Assembly (NCBI GenBank): GCA_031308135.1
Contig: JAHLJT010000631.1
Coordinates: 144,192,734 to 144,256,733 of the forward strand
Direction: 5' to 3'
DNA: 64,000 nt
Source of the DNA: Acheta domesticus
Taxonomy: Eukaryota > Arthropoda > Insecta > Orthoptera > Gryllidae
Shown here: positions 35,713 to 48,469 of the stretch, piece after piece
Layout: each line of letters starts with the position of its first letter
How positions within the stretch are numbered: the first letter of the stretch is position 1
Translations under genes and position numbers: made by a program
Notes under the pieces: model-generated
Told to the model about the DNA's origin: nothing
Seen by the model: the letters and a program-made list of their open reading frames with translations, nothing else
The model's database searches: none

Positions 35713-36599
35713 AATTTTCTTGATTAATAAGATGCCACGGCACAGATAATCCATCGGAAGTAAATGCTTCCGAACTGAAGTTCTTATATTCACGGTATTT
35801 AAAGATTTTGGGCGTATGTTTTGGGCATTTCATGCGATATGATAGATATATTAGGTCATGTTTAGATATCCCAGGAAATGACAACTGCCCATGGTGATTT
35901 ACGTTCTCGTAATTTGATACTATCATATGGTCGATCCATGTGTCTGTGCCGGCAGTGTGATGTGTAGGATTTAGCGGCAGAATCGTAAAGTTCATTTCGT
36001 AAAATAAACGCTTGAAATTCTCGGCAAGCGGTAATGGTGAATGAAGATTGCAATTAAAATCGCCCATCAGTATTATGTTTTCATACTTGGTTGCGCAAGA
36101 TGCAATTACATTGCCCATGGCCTCAATATTTCCTGTTTTTGGTGGACAATACACCACCGCTAAGGCGCATTTTTTGCCAAAAATTGAGACTTCGATGAAG
36201 AGGTATTCATTAGGCTGATTAACTTCGCCTGTTGAAGATACGATACATTTATAAGCAAGATCATCGCGGATATAAATACCGACACCTCCACCACGTGATG
36301 CGACACTAGGATTCCTATCGGTTCTTAGAATATGGTAGCCAGGAAGTGAAACAAGTCGCCTTCAGCCACGTTTCGCTAACAAGGAGTGCATGAAAATGGT
36401 GTAGTGTAACTAGCTCTCTTACTTCATCGATATGGCAATAGAGGGACTGTGCATTAATATGTCCTACAAAAAATGATCGCGACGGGGGAGTTAAAATATG
36501 ATTACGGGAACCGTCGGCGTCTAGCAACGGTGGCATATTTAATTCTGGTACAGAAGAATGAAGTAGGTTTGAATTCTTGTTACCTGTTAGTGACGTCAT
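35713..36599 (-). pseudogene. LINE ORF2, AP-type endonuclease domain
   Basis: The endonuclease nicks target DNA to prime reverse transcription. From 36599: VGHINAQSLYCHIDEVRELV and LLVSETWLKAT (catalytic Glu of the SETWL motif). After a frameshift near 36345, the sequence of 36340-36160 gives RGGGVGIYIRDDLAYKC, then VVYCPPKTGN (36157 on), MGDFNCNL, GTDTWIDHMIVSN and ISKHDLIYL. These are the ordered motifs of AP-like LINE endonucleases, with the GDFN Asp/Asn and the last His-Asp pair present. The frame then continues with FKYREYKNFSSEAF to the hAT insertion at 35704, beyond which an accidental frame continues for about 28 codons. Probable start near 36599. Confidence 0.82.
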
Positions 36600-36755
36600 G
36601 CCTTGAGAAAGGGGGTGTTAAGAAAGAGTGCAAATAAGGAAAAGAAGGAAATTGTCTTGGAAATACCAAGAGTGCGTTTGGCTGTGGTGAGAGGGGTTAG
36701 GTTGTGAGGGACGGCGCTCCTACGCCAAGCGGCTACCTAAAGCTTGCAGCTGGGC

Positions 36756-37408
36756 CTATGTCTGCACGCGGGCACGGCCACTACCTGTTTTGACGATGAT
36801 AGTTCCGTCTTCTGTCCGCACGTTCCTCAGCCCGAAAGTAGAAATAGTTTCATTCAAGAGATCCAGGCGGGCTTTTGTTAAGTCTTCCCTAATGGTCATG
36901 CCAGAACTTTTCAGCTTTCTCTTTTCGCGGAAGACCTTCCGGCGCTTCCTGTAACTAACAAATTTTACAATGAGTGGGCGGGATTTCCCAAGGATCCTTG
37001 GTCCCACGCTGTGGCATCTATCGATATCGTTGCAGTTTAAGTCAACACTTATCTTTTTCGCCACGTCAATCGCCAGCTGGTCATCACCAGCTGATTTGGA
37101 TCTTCTTTTACTCCAAAGATCCGCAGGGAGTTCTGCCGGGTGTACATCTCCAGCTGATCCGTTTTTGCGTCCAGTTCTGCCTTTAAATTTTTTATTTCCC
37201 GGTCACGTTCTGCGAGTTCCCTGCGCAAATCATTTATTAAATCTGTGTTGAAGCGCATACTCTCCTCTAACTTCGTGGCGACCATTCCGGTGAGAACAGA
37301 CGCTAGGGAGTCGAGGAAAGCAGGACACTTCACCACCTCTTGCAATGCCGTGTTCAACTCTGCGTTGATACTGGCCGCGCAAGAGTTGGATCTATTGGTC
37401 CTTGCCAT
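36756..37408 (-). pseudogene. LINE ORF1 protein (coiled coil plus RNA-binding domain)
   Basis: This is the RNA-binding ORF1 protein of a LINE, which coats the element RNA in the cytoplasmic particle. It starts at the Met of MARTNRSNSCAAS (37408). FLDSLASVLTGMVATKLEES leads into a heptad-like coiled coil (LINDLRRELAERDREIKNL, LDAKTDQLEMYTRQNSLRI). The second half, in another frame after a shift near 37050-37090, has RCHSVGPRILGKSRPLIVKF, then KRRKVFREKRKL and ITIREDLTKARLDL-type blocks (here MTIREDLTKARLDLLNE), typical of the L1-type RRM and C-terminal domain of CR1/L1 ORF1. It ends at a stop near 36756. One frameshift separates the halves; otherwise it is well kept, so the element is not very old. 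Confidence 0.8.
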
Positions 37409-37844
37409 GCTGATGGAGATGGAGATAATGAAAGAAAATTGATGGCGAAGGGAACAGAAGATAGATAATTTCAAGCAGAGGAGTGAAGTTATTAGCTATT
37501 GCTCGTATTTGAAAATTTGAAATTCTAATATATGATGTTACAGGAACAAGGTAAAATTTAAATGGAGTAAATGGAAAGTGGAATTTGATAACTACCTCAA
37601 AAGAAATAAGTTCAAAATAGAGTAAGCGAGATCACTGCAGTTACAGTTACGTTATAAAAAGAACAAACCAAAAGACAAATACATAAGAAGCGTGCAACAC
37701 TTATCTTTCAATCCTTGCGCTGCGACGACACCGCCGGTGCAGTGCACTGAGGCTTTGACCACCTGCAAGAAAACTACCTGCGCCTAAGCTCGGAGCGCTC
37801 CGGGACGGTGTTCACTCGACGAGGGACATCAACAGACGATGGCA

Positions 37845-39165
37845 ATTTTCTTTTAAAAATTTGGAACCTTTTTAAATAAATGGCGTTTAAGCGCTACTGA
37901 AAATTCGAAAATTGAAGCTTTTTTTTCACAGAACATTTTTTGAGTTTTCAAAAAACTTAATTTGAAATAATTTGAAGCACATACACTCACAAAGAAAATA
38001 ATGTTTACAAATTGCTGGAACTGTGCATAATAAAGATGCAAGATAAAAAAAATTACATTTGTGTAATTTTTTTAAAAAACAAAACAAATTGAACTTTACG
38101 TCATATTAAACAGTGCTATTTGCTCTATCCGTCTCAAAAGTTTGAAAAAAAATAAGTTGAGCCATTTTGAGAAAATGGCGTTTGAGCGTGTCTGACAATC
38201 CGGAATTTTGTGCTAGTTTTCACGGAAAATGGTTGAGTTTTCGAGAAACTTTACGTGGCATTTCTTAAAGCACATGTATTCATTAAAATAATAATGTGAA
38301 CAAATCGCCCCTAATGTAATATTAACGACGCGAGATAAAAGTCAAAAGAACTTCATATTTGTAATTTTTGAAAAAACAAAAAAATAAAGAAACGTTCATG
38401 TCATCTCATAGAGTACATTTAGTGCTATACCTACCAAAAGTTTAAAGAAAAAAGATTGATCCTTTTTTTGAGAAAATCTTGTTTTTGTAATTTTTTAAAC
38501 ATTTACATATTGCACGATATGCTAAACTTGCGCAAACACTACTAAAATTTTCAAAAATGTACATGAACTTAATGAAAGAACTCACCTTGGAGAATAAATT
38601 TTAATTGAAGGAAAAATCTAATCTTCAGTTTTGTAGTTGTAGGAAGACCGAAAATTCAAACTTTTGCAAATTTCGAAAATTCAGAGTTTTTAACCAACAA
38701 GAGACATGCGCCATTCTCTTAAATGACCTTCGATCTATCCAACTACAAACCTAAGTCAAAATTGTTGGCGCCATTTTTTTGATCATTTTGAAAATGTCCG
38801 GGTGCTTCATATAAAGACCCTCCAAAAATAAAATATCGGTTTTAAATTCAAGGAGCCACTAGATCAGTCAGATTGATTAGGGAATATCAATTTTGGAGAA
38901 AATCGGCCGAACTGTTTAGTCGCTAGCGTTGTTCACAGACAGACGGACAGACGTTTTGGTTTCAACTGTTTTTTCGGAATGAAGGACCCACTAAAGAGGG
39001 ATTCCGGCTGAATCATGTGTTAGGGATTTTTTTTCTTAATTTAGCAACTGGATTTATCCACTTTTTCGTTATCAGGACCCGGCAATAATTTTTTTCGGCC
39101 GAAAATCCCCCGTTTTTTTTTGCGCAGCATTACATAACTTTCTCTATACGTACGTATAGTACTTA
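37845..39165 (-). mobile_element. HINE-like repeat, copy k
   Basis: Lacks only the extreme 3' end. It has modules from 37845 (tggaaccttttt), then gttggcgccattttttt, the core (cagattgattaggg), a short (RGAC)n at 38936-38955, the caccacgtgtta-equivalent (aatcatgtgttaggg), and a 5' end with ctctatacgtacgtatag near 39160. Adjacent tagtac repeats extend to 39210. It lies next to the LINE 5' region. Confidence 0.87.
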
Positions 39166-39235
39166 TAGTAGTACGGGTAGTAGGTATAGTATACTACAGT
39201 ATAGTATGAGGGTGTTTACAAGGAGTCCTAGGTTT

Positions 39236-39524
39236 CTATCTATCCCAAAATATTAAAGATCCCTTCCGCCATTCACTTTCATTTAGGTAAGCAAAATCCT
39301 CATCGCCAAAGATTAAAAAGAAAGCTACCAAGAGAATTTTTCGATTCCCCATAGACTAGAACTGATGAGTCTTTTCTCATGACAAATCATAAAGCACGCA
39401 ATTGTATTATATTTAAAACTAGAATATTGTCTCTAATATATCAGATTACTCATGTATCTCTTACTATTGTATATATCTTATGCGGCTGCAGAGGGCCAAT
39501 GGCCAAGCTAGAATAAATAAAAAA
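39236..39524 (+). mobile_element. Short 3' fragment of a poly-A LINE with 12-bp target duplication
   Basis: Flanked by perfect AGTCCTAGGTTT copies (39224-39235 and 39525-39536). It ends with gagggccaatggcc, a GAATAAATAA signal and an A run, the arrangement at the end of jockey-type LINEs. The 5' side is truncated to 289 bp. A different LINE family from the ATT-tailed one at 12240. Confidence 0.8.
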
Positions 39525-39536
39525 AGTCCTAGGTTT

Positions 39537-42046
39537 TAAGGGTGCATTGTTGCCGAACAATCAGTTAGAACATTTTAATATTGTACCTCGACGATGTAGG
39601 CATCATGGATAACAATATCCCAAAATATTTTCAAGTTTGAAGGAGTCATGTCATAAAATCTCCTTTTTTGCATGGAATGACCCACGCCTTGTTCTCCGCT
39701 ACATAAGAAAGAGATAGAGAATTTAGTCCTTGCAATTAGCAAGGTTAGCTTCGTGAATCCACTACAATAACTGGGTGATATTTTCTGCAATAATAGGGTA
39801 ATCCAGTGTTTTCTAGTCGTACTCACCACAAGAAGTTAGGCAGAGGAATAAGAATAAGAAGAGTTCTTAGTGCAAAAGGAGTTAAAGGAGAGTTTGCGAA
39901 CGTATGCGGTTAAATGCCTCAACGAAAACATCGTATTCAAGCAAATACAAGACTGATGCAACTACTAACCTGAGCACTTAGAGTCGTTTAGAGACTACTT
40001 CCTGTTGTCGCAAACAGGATTTTACGCGATCGCGTTGTTCCTTCTAATAACCTTTTCATAACATTTGACAAATGTGGACCTCTTAAGAAACTCGCTTCAG
40101 GGAACTACAAACTACCTTCCACATCATAGACGCAGAAGTTTCATCTACTAGGCGCCTTAAGAAAAAAAGTTCAAATTTATGAACTACGCATATGTTACGT
40201 AATTTCAGAAAGTAAGCGTGATGAATGGAATGGTTAGAGAGAATAAGTATAAGTATTGTCATCGCCTAGTATTTCAGAGGGAAACAGAAAGAGGAGGTAT
40301 TTAAGGTGAAGCCCGTACTACAATTTCCAGACTATAACTTTGTAGAATTTATTATTACTAAGTGGAAACCATACAAATTGGCAGAATATTTTAAATACAG
40401 ATAATATTTTCACAATAGAATTAGCAATCTATAGTGTTTATCTAAAGGTTATATCAGTTTTGTTTCCTTCCATTCTAATTATGTAGTAAATCTTTACATT
40501 TAGTGGTAGCAAGTGACCAATATTTAAGAAATTCCTCTCATTGGTGATGCTCCTTTAATGAGCTGTGAGTGTTCTGTGAATATTTTCAAGAAGTCCGGAA
40601 AACCCACACTGCTAACTTCAACCAACAATATGAGTCAAAATGAATTTAATAGTAGCGCAAGGGCTTGATTTGAAAGCGTATATTCTAACATCGATGTAAG
40701 TGGTGGCCTGTGATATACGATTGAGTTGTGGGGACGGCCACCGATTTGTGTCACAACATGGCAAGTAGCTGCTGCGGGGCTCACCGCCCACGCAGCGGCA
40801 GAGCTCCGCGCGGCGAGCGCGCACACGCGAGGCGCCCGCGGCGGCCGGAGCGGCGCCGCGCCCCGCGCGGATTACAGCGTGTCCCGAGCCATTACGCTGA
40901 CGCGCCCGCACGCCCACCGGTCCACCCACAGCGCACATCATCCTCTTCCTCCTTCACAGAATACACGCACAGCAAAGTGACCATTTGTAAAGTGATTTTT
41001 GCTACAGACACGCATGGCTTTTCTGTTACTTCATCCCTCCCCCAATTCCTAGGTCCCGTTATTCTTCTAGCTTTTGATGGTCTCTGCTTCTCTTAACTAA
41101 TGTTCACTGTATGCAGAGTTCAAGCGCTCGCACGTCCATTTTCACTCTTCTTCTTGCTCCTTCCATGAGCATACATTGCTCAAAGAAGCGAAGACCTCAC
41201 CTTTTCCGCAGCCTTGAGTGGCTTGGCATCCGCCTGCCCCGCTGCCTCCGCCTCCTTCAACTGGGCCTTGCTTGCCACGCTCCGGGAGATACAAATTACG
41301 TCCGCTTTATTTACCGAAATGAGTTATTAGTCTTAATTTAGAACCGATTCTCCACCGCCGGTAAACCTCCTCGCGGGCTTCATCATTCAATTTAAGACGC
41401 GCAATAAATTCTGCGCCTGCGCCGACTTGATTGGTTCGTCCATATTGACTTTTTTTAACTTCAGATGCCGCGAGCAGGGGGAGTTTTTGTACAACTTGCT
41501 CCTCATTTTCGTACGAAATCTTCCTTCATTATATATGATTTGAGGTTTTCTTCCTTTCACATTAGTGTCTCCGAGTATCATAAAGTGGCACTAACCGAAG
41601 GTGAATGTTAGCAGGAATTCTCATCCGCAGGAAATGAGACCTGAATCAATGACTTTTTTGTTGCGTTTTTGGGATTGGGATTAAACATTTTTCAAATATT
41701 CCAGGTAACATACCTACCTTATCTTAAAATTAAGAACAATAAATTATGTTTGAATAAAATTATGACTATGGCGTAATTTATAAGTGATAAGAATTTCTTA
41801 GCAATAATCTCACTGGAAGAGTCTCTACACTGCCGGTACGTTTTTTAATAACATCATTAAATACACTGATTTCCCGATGCTCTAAGGTATTTAAATTATC
41901 CTCGTAAGTAGCTTCGTTCGCACTTATCATTCTCGTAATAGAAACATTTTTCCTCAAATTAAAATTCCTCAAAATCTTCCTCAAAATAACATTAGATTAA
42001 AAACCTTCAACCGTTAAATTTCCGTTAAAATTGTCCATCTGGAGGC
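39537..42046. other. Unassigned DNA with one CpG-rich islet
   Basis: No recognisable domain. The islet at 40780-40940 is described separately. The sequence at 41100-41300 is C/T-rich with a 76-codon plus frame that shows no domain. Confidence 0.5.
40780..40940. other. CpG-rich islet
   Basis: Roughly 160 bp rich in gcgc and ccgcg motifs, opening long but low-complexity frames on both strands. It could be a promoter-type island or a fragment of a GC-rich repeat. No TATA box or exon is apparent nearby. Confidence 0.5.
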
Positions 42047-42889
42047 CTAATTGATTGTTTCAGTGGGAAAAGATGAACCTTCGTGAGAACAATCGTTTTC
42101 AGGGACATTAGATGGTTCTAAAAGTTCGTCTTGTGGATAGTTCGATGAAGAACACACTCCGCATTTCACCGATTGTTTGCATGTAGTTCTGTTGTGAATT
42201 TTCCGCTGCTGAGTATGTATCGTCTTTGACCTGCAAGCCTCTTTGAGTCTAGAGCCTTTTCGGGTCTCATATCTGGGTTCCGCTCTCTCTCCATATCTTG
42301 AAAACGCCTGTTTTTGAGCCCCAAATTGTCGGTTTTGCACAGTAAAACCACAACGTCACTTATTTTTGGTCATCCTATGTAATCTCTGACGATGGGTTCT
42401 ATCTATTGCTGACTCTGGTTCCCTGAGACTAACATCCGTGGGATGGCCAGACGTCGACAAGGTGACATTAACTTAGTTTCTGAGCGGGTATGAGATATTG
42501 GGAGACCACGACATGTTAAGATTTATTATATTTCTTGTTCTATGTATTTTGACGTGATTTTAAAAGAAGTTTCCCATGAAGCAAGTTCGAGTTCACAGAT
42601 CACATTTGACACATGAATTATGTCCTGTCATCTGTTACTGCAACCCACAGTGGCGTCTCATAGGGATCAGAAAGGGTCACTCCATTCGTCCGTCGGCACC
42701 CTATGGGATTTTCACTGACTGTTGAAGGCAGCCTCTTTCGCTCGCTAAAGCAAAGTTTGGGCCTCCACTCTAATTAGTGGTCTGGTATGTAATTCACTGA
42801 GGAAATAACTGGGTAATCCAACTCAGTTTCTCTCCTGAATCCTCCAAGGGTTGATAACAGTAGTTTAAAGGATACTTCCCTCTCTACTT
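42047..42889 (-). mobile_element. 5' fragment of an R4/Dong-type LINE, second copy
   Basis: Aligns with 48917-49717 of the larger R4-type element, including tgacgatgg, ccctgagactaacatccgtg, gggattttcactgactg and cttccctctctactt. The similarity stops at 42889, which matches the stop at 49717 and so marks the probable 5' end of the family. Protein scraps include YGERAEPRYETRKGSRLKEA and YPQDELLEPSNVPENDCSHEG, frameshifted relative to the main copy. Confidence 0.85.
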
Positions 42890-43159
42890 TTGTCCCGCTG
42901 GGGTTGCAGGCGCTCCTATTGTTGTGGCCAGCTAAAAAGACCAGCTAACGTGACAACTTTTGAAAAATGCCACTGTCGGATGAGAACATGTATTCATACT
43001 CCATTTAGGGTACTTTTGTTTCGTTTTGTGTTGGCACATGCCGTTGCCAACCTTCACACAATTATCCTATATATATTACGTTTACTGGGTAGGGACATTT
43101 TTTAAAATTTAAGTTTGCAATGAAAAACTGACTACTTCCGTAGATTCCGCCAACATTCA
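42890..43159. other. Unassigned DNA
   Basis: No feature recognised beyond the end of the R4-type fragment. Confidence 0.5.
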
Positions 43160-44110
43160 AGCCATTCACGTGGATTGTACTCTGTCAGTTTGCTATTGTT
43201 GCTAGCGATTCGCATATTGCGGTTTGCTATTTTTCATAAATCTGCATTTAGTGATTTCGTTAGATGTATTAATTTAGTTCAACGCGTTTTTATTTTTATG
43301 TATTATTTTTCAATTGTTTTCAGCACTAATCATACTGGAGTTAGTCGAGATAGTTTTAGTGGTAAAGGTTAGTTTTTTCGATTTTGTATTTTTTTGTGTA
43401 AAGTTAATTTTATTATATTTATTATTAATTTTTCTAAACCCAATTTATTAATCATTGAAAAATAATGGATAGCCCAATTGCATCTGAGTCTTTTCTTAGT
43501 AATTTGTTTTTAAGGTTAAAGTGAATTCAAAGTTGTCTTCAAACGGGAATTGTGAATTTATTTTGTGGATTGTGGAAGAAAACAGTGGAAGAAGGGATAC
43601 TGTTACTCAGAGGAATCACAATTGTAATCGCAAGTCAATCACACTAATCTGATATCATAAATGGAAAATATTATTACAGGTAAGATAATTTTTTTTTAAA
43701 TAAAATTCTGGCCCTCAAGAAAATGTGCGCAGATAAATTTCTTTCCCCACACGTCATATACAGTTTTTACTGTTTTTTGACTAAATAAATAAATAAATAA
43801 ATAAATTATTTTTTTCCTAAATATTTTCTTACAAAACTGACAGGTATAATTTTCATAATTAAAATAGTTATTGGTGTATTTATTGTCTATAACTATTAAA
43901 TATCATTAGTTATGCATTAATAGTAATAAATCTAATTTTCTTTTTTCAACAACAGGTGGATGTGAAGTCTATTGAAAGAATTATCAACCGACATAAAAAG
44001 CAAGCAGCTCTGACTACCCTAGAAGGACTCATCCAGCTTCAATATTGACAATTTTATGAAGGATGGAATTTCCAATAAAATACATTGTAATTTGGGTGCA
44101 GAATCATTTA
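43160..44110 (+). other. Possible spliced non-coding transcript (hypothesis)
   Basis: Splice-like signals occur in a plausible order: tttcaattgttttcag at 43322 opening a 46-bp stretch that ends gtaaag|gttagt (43367), attattacag|gtaagataat near 43680, and cttttttcaacaacag|gtggatg near 43955. The last putative exon carries AATAAA at about 44073. No long frame spans them. Without a transcript or conservation this is speculative. A (AAAT)n tract lies at 43783-43806 within the putative intron. Confidence 0.2.
43715..43806 (+). repeat. Short repeat with (AAAT)n tail
   Basis: cgtcatatacagtttttact, then gttttttgactaaataaata and further AAAT units. The same arrangement occurs at 56385-56440 within HINE copy n. 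Probably the 3' tail of a LINE or SINE family. Confidence 0.6.
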
Positions 44111-45739
44111 AAGTTTTCAATTACTTTGTTATTATAGAATTTTATTCATCTATACAATGATCGTCGTATTTTGTAGTATTTTATGTGAAGTAACATGAAT
44201 GATATATTATGTAGGTCTTGGTATTTCTATAAGAAACCTGTTCTTCAGAGATTGTGGGTGATGATACATTCAATTTTCAAGACTCTCAGACCTTGAAGCG
44301 TATAGTAAAAAACATTGGTTTTATTTGTGGTAAGGAAGACAGTTATGCCCTTGTGAATGAGAGTGAAACAATAATTTTTAAGAGAGTACTTCCTAGGGAA
44401 TTATATTAAGAACCCAAACAAAGTCCAACACACTAAATATTGTAGTTTTTTTAATGAATCATGACAAAATTTATGAATGGCAATTTCTTATATTTTTTTC
44501 TGGAACATTAATATTGTTTCAGTTTTTTGTAGCTGTTTGTAACCGTTTGATGGTAACATTTTCAACATTACTTGCAACTTGGTTTTGGGCAAGTGGCACC
44601 ACATTTCTCTCCTCAAATCCCACATGCATTTCGAAATTTTCTTTGACATAATAAACTAATTTTAATAGTGAAAATAACCATTGTCTTACCTTGAGCTTTT
44701 TCACAATTCCCATCAGCACTATAAGAGTGTAAGTGGGGTAATAAATATATTAATCATTTACTACTTGGATGCCTTTTGGGAATAATTTGGCATGAATTGT
44801 AAAACTGGAGTATGTGGAGGATTTGGAAAATTGGAGTACACTGGAAACTAGAGTATAATATGATCATCCTGATTTGAATTATTTAGCAAGTTAATGAGAG
44901 GGTTTACTGCAAAATGACTGCATAATCAGGGAGTAGTTTATGGTATTGTAGTCACAATAATTGATAATACAAGAGTGCAATATAATTGTGCAACATTATA
45001 CACTATTTACTGTGCCACTTATATTGTCAGTATACTACATTCCTGTTAAAATAAATTTTAAAAAATCAAAAGTTCTATTTATTACCATAACTATCCCTGT
45101 AACATGTACCACACCCCGTTTTAATAGAGAAGAAATAGGTATAAGTCTGTCACTGGTTAGAACAGGCAACTTACTGAAGACTACTGAATGAATTTCTTAG
45201 TTTTTAAATCATCACTAACTTTTGAAACATAATTTAATAAAGCAGCTAAATAAAATGATGCATTGCATTAATATTAATATCATTGGACTGTTAGAAACAA
45301 TTAATTAGGTCACAAAAATTACCATGTATATGTGAATTAATAATCTTAAATAATTGTGGTATTTATTTTTTTCAACATAAATCTTAACTGACAAATAAAT
45401 CATGAACAAATTGATAACACAATCATCTCAAAATCATTATTAACACAAGTCAGTAGATAACTTTTAGCACAAGACCACCGATAACATTTAAATGTATGTT
45501 TTTCATTTGCTCTTGGCGCGTACTTTAACATCACTCACGCTTGCACTTGCCGATAATGATAACTCTTATTTAGTTTAATTGTTCACCGAGTTAATATTCG
45601 TTTCTAGATGAACATCTTGTTTAATTTTAACGAAAAACGAGACAAACATTATTGTACTGTGAACTCTTCAACCGCGCGAGAAGTGAATGACAACAAAGAA
45701 AACAAAAGCGAGAGAGTTGGTCGGAATGATTGTTTCATA
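44111..45739. other. AT-rich unassigned DNA
   Basis: Frames of 60-76 codons occur but show no domain. No repeats were recognised. Confidence 0.5.
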
Positions 45740-45975
45740 AGTTGGCTATTCCGACAGAAATCCTTTTAGTTGCCATATTGCGAATCTAGTGCGGCCCAAT
45801 ACACGGCCTAGACTATAACATGGAGACACCCACTGCGGATCAGCCGCTGAGGGTCGTGTCCGAGGAAGTGTTCGAGGAGCCTCTTCCGACATCTTTATCG
45901 ATCCTCCTTTTTTCTTCAAATATGCCGCTGAGGCTGCCTCTGGAATATGTTTTCCTCTGGCCATTCCCCTTCGAA

Positions 45976-48469
45976 TTATTCAGCAAGAGATGCCCTACAA
46001 GTAGCTAAGCTACCGGCGACATATCTCTCAGGTTCATGGGGGTATTCAAGCAAAAACCACCAATTACAAGAATTACTGACACTTCTCATTCTTCTGAAAT
46101 ACCTGGAAGTTTTACACAAATACGAATTCTTACACAAATTTTGCGGAACAAATACCAGAGCTCCGATTACTATCGGTATGACCTGTGCATTTACGCCCAC
46201 ATTAGGCTGATTTCGATTTCCAAACTCTTGTATTTAAGACGTTTCCCTGCCTCCTTGGTAACGACATTTTGATCGCAAGGTACAGCAACATCGACAAGTA
46301 GACACGATTTTTTCGCCAAATCCCGAATAACTATATCCGGTTTGTTTGCCACTATCGTGCTATCAGTTTAAATTTGTTGGTCGTGCAATATCGTACACAA
46401 TCCAACAGACGTCTCCGGTACAGATCTGCCAGTAGAGGTAGCTACACACCCTGTCATGTCTTTTCAGCTATTCCGTCTTTGCTAGGATTGGACAAGCTGA
46501 GACAATATGATCAATGGTTTCTACTTGCTCCTGGCAATTGATCTTTATTGATCTGCACCTTGTCCATTCTTTTTAGATATTGTACGTGGAGTGGTTTGTC
46601 TCTCCACGATTTCTTTAATATTTTTTGTGTCTCATATTTCATGTTTAGTACCATCAGAAGTTTAGTCTCTGTGTTATTCGACGTGTCTTGCCTAGTTTTC
46701 TTCCCAATGCTTCTTGCTACACTAACAATGCCTCTGTTTCCCATTCTTCGGTCAGATTTCATGACCTGCCTCATTAGAGGGTCGTCTTGATGGCTGACTA
46801 CATACTTCCCCAACCCGACTATTGCGTTGTGCCAGGAGGCCTCAATTTGTCTGAGGCCTCTTCCTCCTTCCTTACGTGACACATAAAGTCTATGTACATC
46901 AGCTCGAGGGTGGGAAATATGATGCATTATTAGCAGTTTTCTGTTTTTTCGATCCATGCTGCGAATTTCTTGCTCAGTCCAGTCGACTAGTCAAACACTG
47001 TATTCGGCTACAGGTACCGCCAAACCACTAATTGAAGATATTTTATTCCTGGAATTCAGAGCGGACTGCAGGACCAGTCTCACTCCTCTATAATATTCCC
47101 TACGAATTCTCTCTTTTATTGTGTCGTTCGAGATGGTTTCACATTCTTCAATGCCCAGATATTTGTACGTTTTACCTGACTCAAGATCTTGAATGACAGT
47201 GTGCGTATCAATTTCAATGTTCTCAGAAGTTGTCAGTTTTCCTCTTTTTAAATTGATTTTTGCACACTTGTCAAGACCAAACTACATGCAGGTGTCATTG
47301 CTAAAGTCATTCACAACAGACAGCATTTGGGAGAGAATCGCTTCATTCTTAGCAAACACTTTCAGATCATCCATGTAAAACAAATGTGATACTGGCCTTC
47401 ATCACCATGAGCTTGTGACCAAAGTCAGCTTGCCACAACTGTCTAGATAGTGGGATCAAACTAATGCAAAACAGCAGAGGGGATAGTGAATCTCCTTGAA
47501 AAATACCCCTGTTGATCTGAATACTTCCGGTTTCTACTGCTTCCTTTCTACTCTGTATTAGTAACTTGGTACTCCACGACTTCATGCTAGCCTTGCAAAA
47601 TTCAATAAGTCTAGGATGAAATCGATAGATCTCCAGGGTCTTCAAAATCCAATCTTGTGGTACACTATCAAAGGCCTTTTGGTAGTCAATCCAGCCATGC
47701 TCAAATTACGATTGCGTTTCTTTACATCATTCAAAATGACTTTATTCAGTAGCAAGATTTCCTTACAGCCATAAGAGCCTTTACGACATCATTTTTGTTC
47801 AGCTGGCATCAGATGATTGTTATCTAGATGTCTGTACATTTTGTCAGCTACCGCTGCAGTTATAACTTTGTACAGTGCTGGCAGACAATAATTGGCCTGT
47901 AGTTCTTCGCCAAAGAGCTGTCTCCCGCTTTGGGTAGCAAATACGTGATGCCGCGTGTGAGCCATTCCGGGAGTTCCTTTGGGTGTTCTAAAATTTTATT
48001 AACAGCCTTTGCTAGATGAGAATGTATTGCTGTTAATTTCTTAATCCAATAAATCTGGATCATATCAATCTTATCAATCCCGGGGGACATCCAGTTTCCC
48101 ATGTTCTTAATTGCTTGGAAGAGGTCCTCTTCCGAGAATTGGTGAACATCTTCCACTGTTTCCTCAAGTTCATCGGCAGAATCAACTTCAGATAGAATCC
48201 AAGATGCGTCATTGTTGTAGGATCTGCTCTCCTCCCAGATTCCTGCCCAAAATGCTTCGACGTCATCTTTTGAAGGAGTGACAGCATTGCCATTCGGTTT
48301 TTGAGTCAGATTGCGATAGAATCTCTTCGCGTCTGTTTCAAACAACCGGTTCTGTACACGGAAATGTATTCTACGTTTGTACCATCTAATTCTTTGAGCC
48401 CATGCTTGAATTTTCTCTTTTAGGTTCTCAACTACCAATAGCCCGCTTTTGTCATTTTCAATTTGGTAT
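45976..48469 (-). pseudogene. R4/Dong-type ORF, reverse transcriptase and endonuclease
   Basis: An open 192-codon frame (48438-47860) has VVENLKEKIQAWAQRIRWYK, NYRPIIVCQ and related blocks. After short shifts come WIDYQKAFDSVP (motif A, about 47680, catalytic Asp), NRGIFQGDSLSPLLFC (motif B) and LFYMDDLKVFAKNE (motif C, YMDD, about 47370). The thumb region follows, with SVARSIGKK and RKEGGRGLRQIEASWHN (46957-46511). At the C-terminus HIDHIVSACPILAKTE (Cys/His) leads to NKPDIVIRDLAKKSCLLVDV, the PD...D...K restriction-like endonuclease core, then IPIVIGALVFVPQ and a stop near 45976. Several stops and frameshifts inactivate it, but all catalytic motifs are identifiable. Confidence 0.85.

Larger units (their letters stand above)
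33230..37844 (-). mobile_element. Jockey/CR1-type LINE, disrupted
   Basis: In element order: possible 5' UTR (37844-37409), ORF1 with coiled coil and RNA-binding domain, ORF2 with AP-type endonuclease, then the linker and reverse transcriptase. A 1272-bp hAT (34433-35704) splits ORF2. The RT is rearranged and ends at 33230 where HINE copy j begins. The RT C-terminus and 3' UTR are absent. HINE copy k adjoins the 5' side. Confidence 0.85.
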
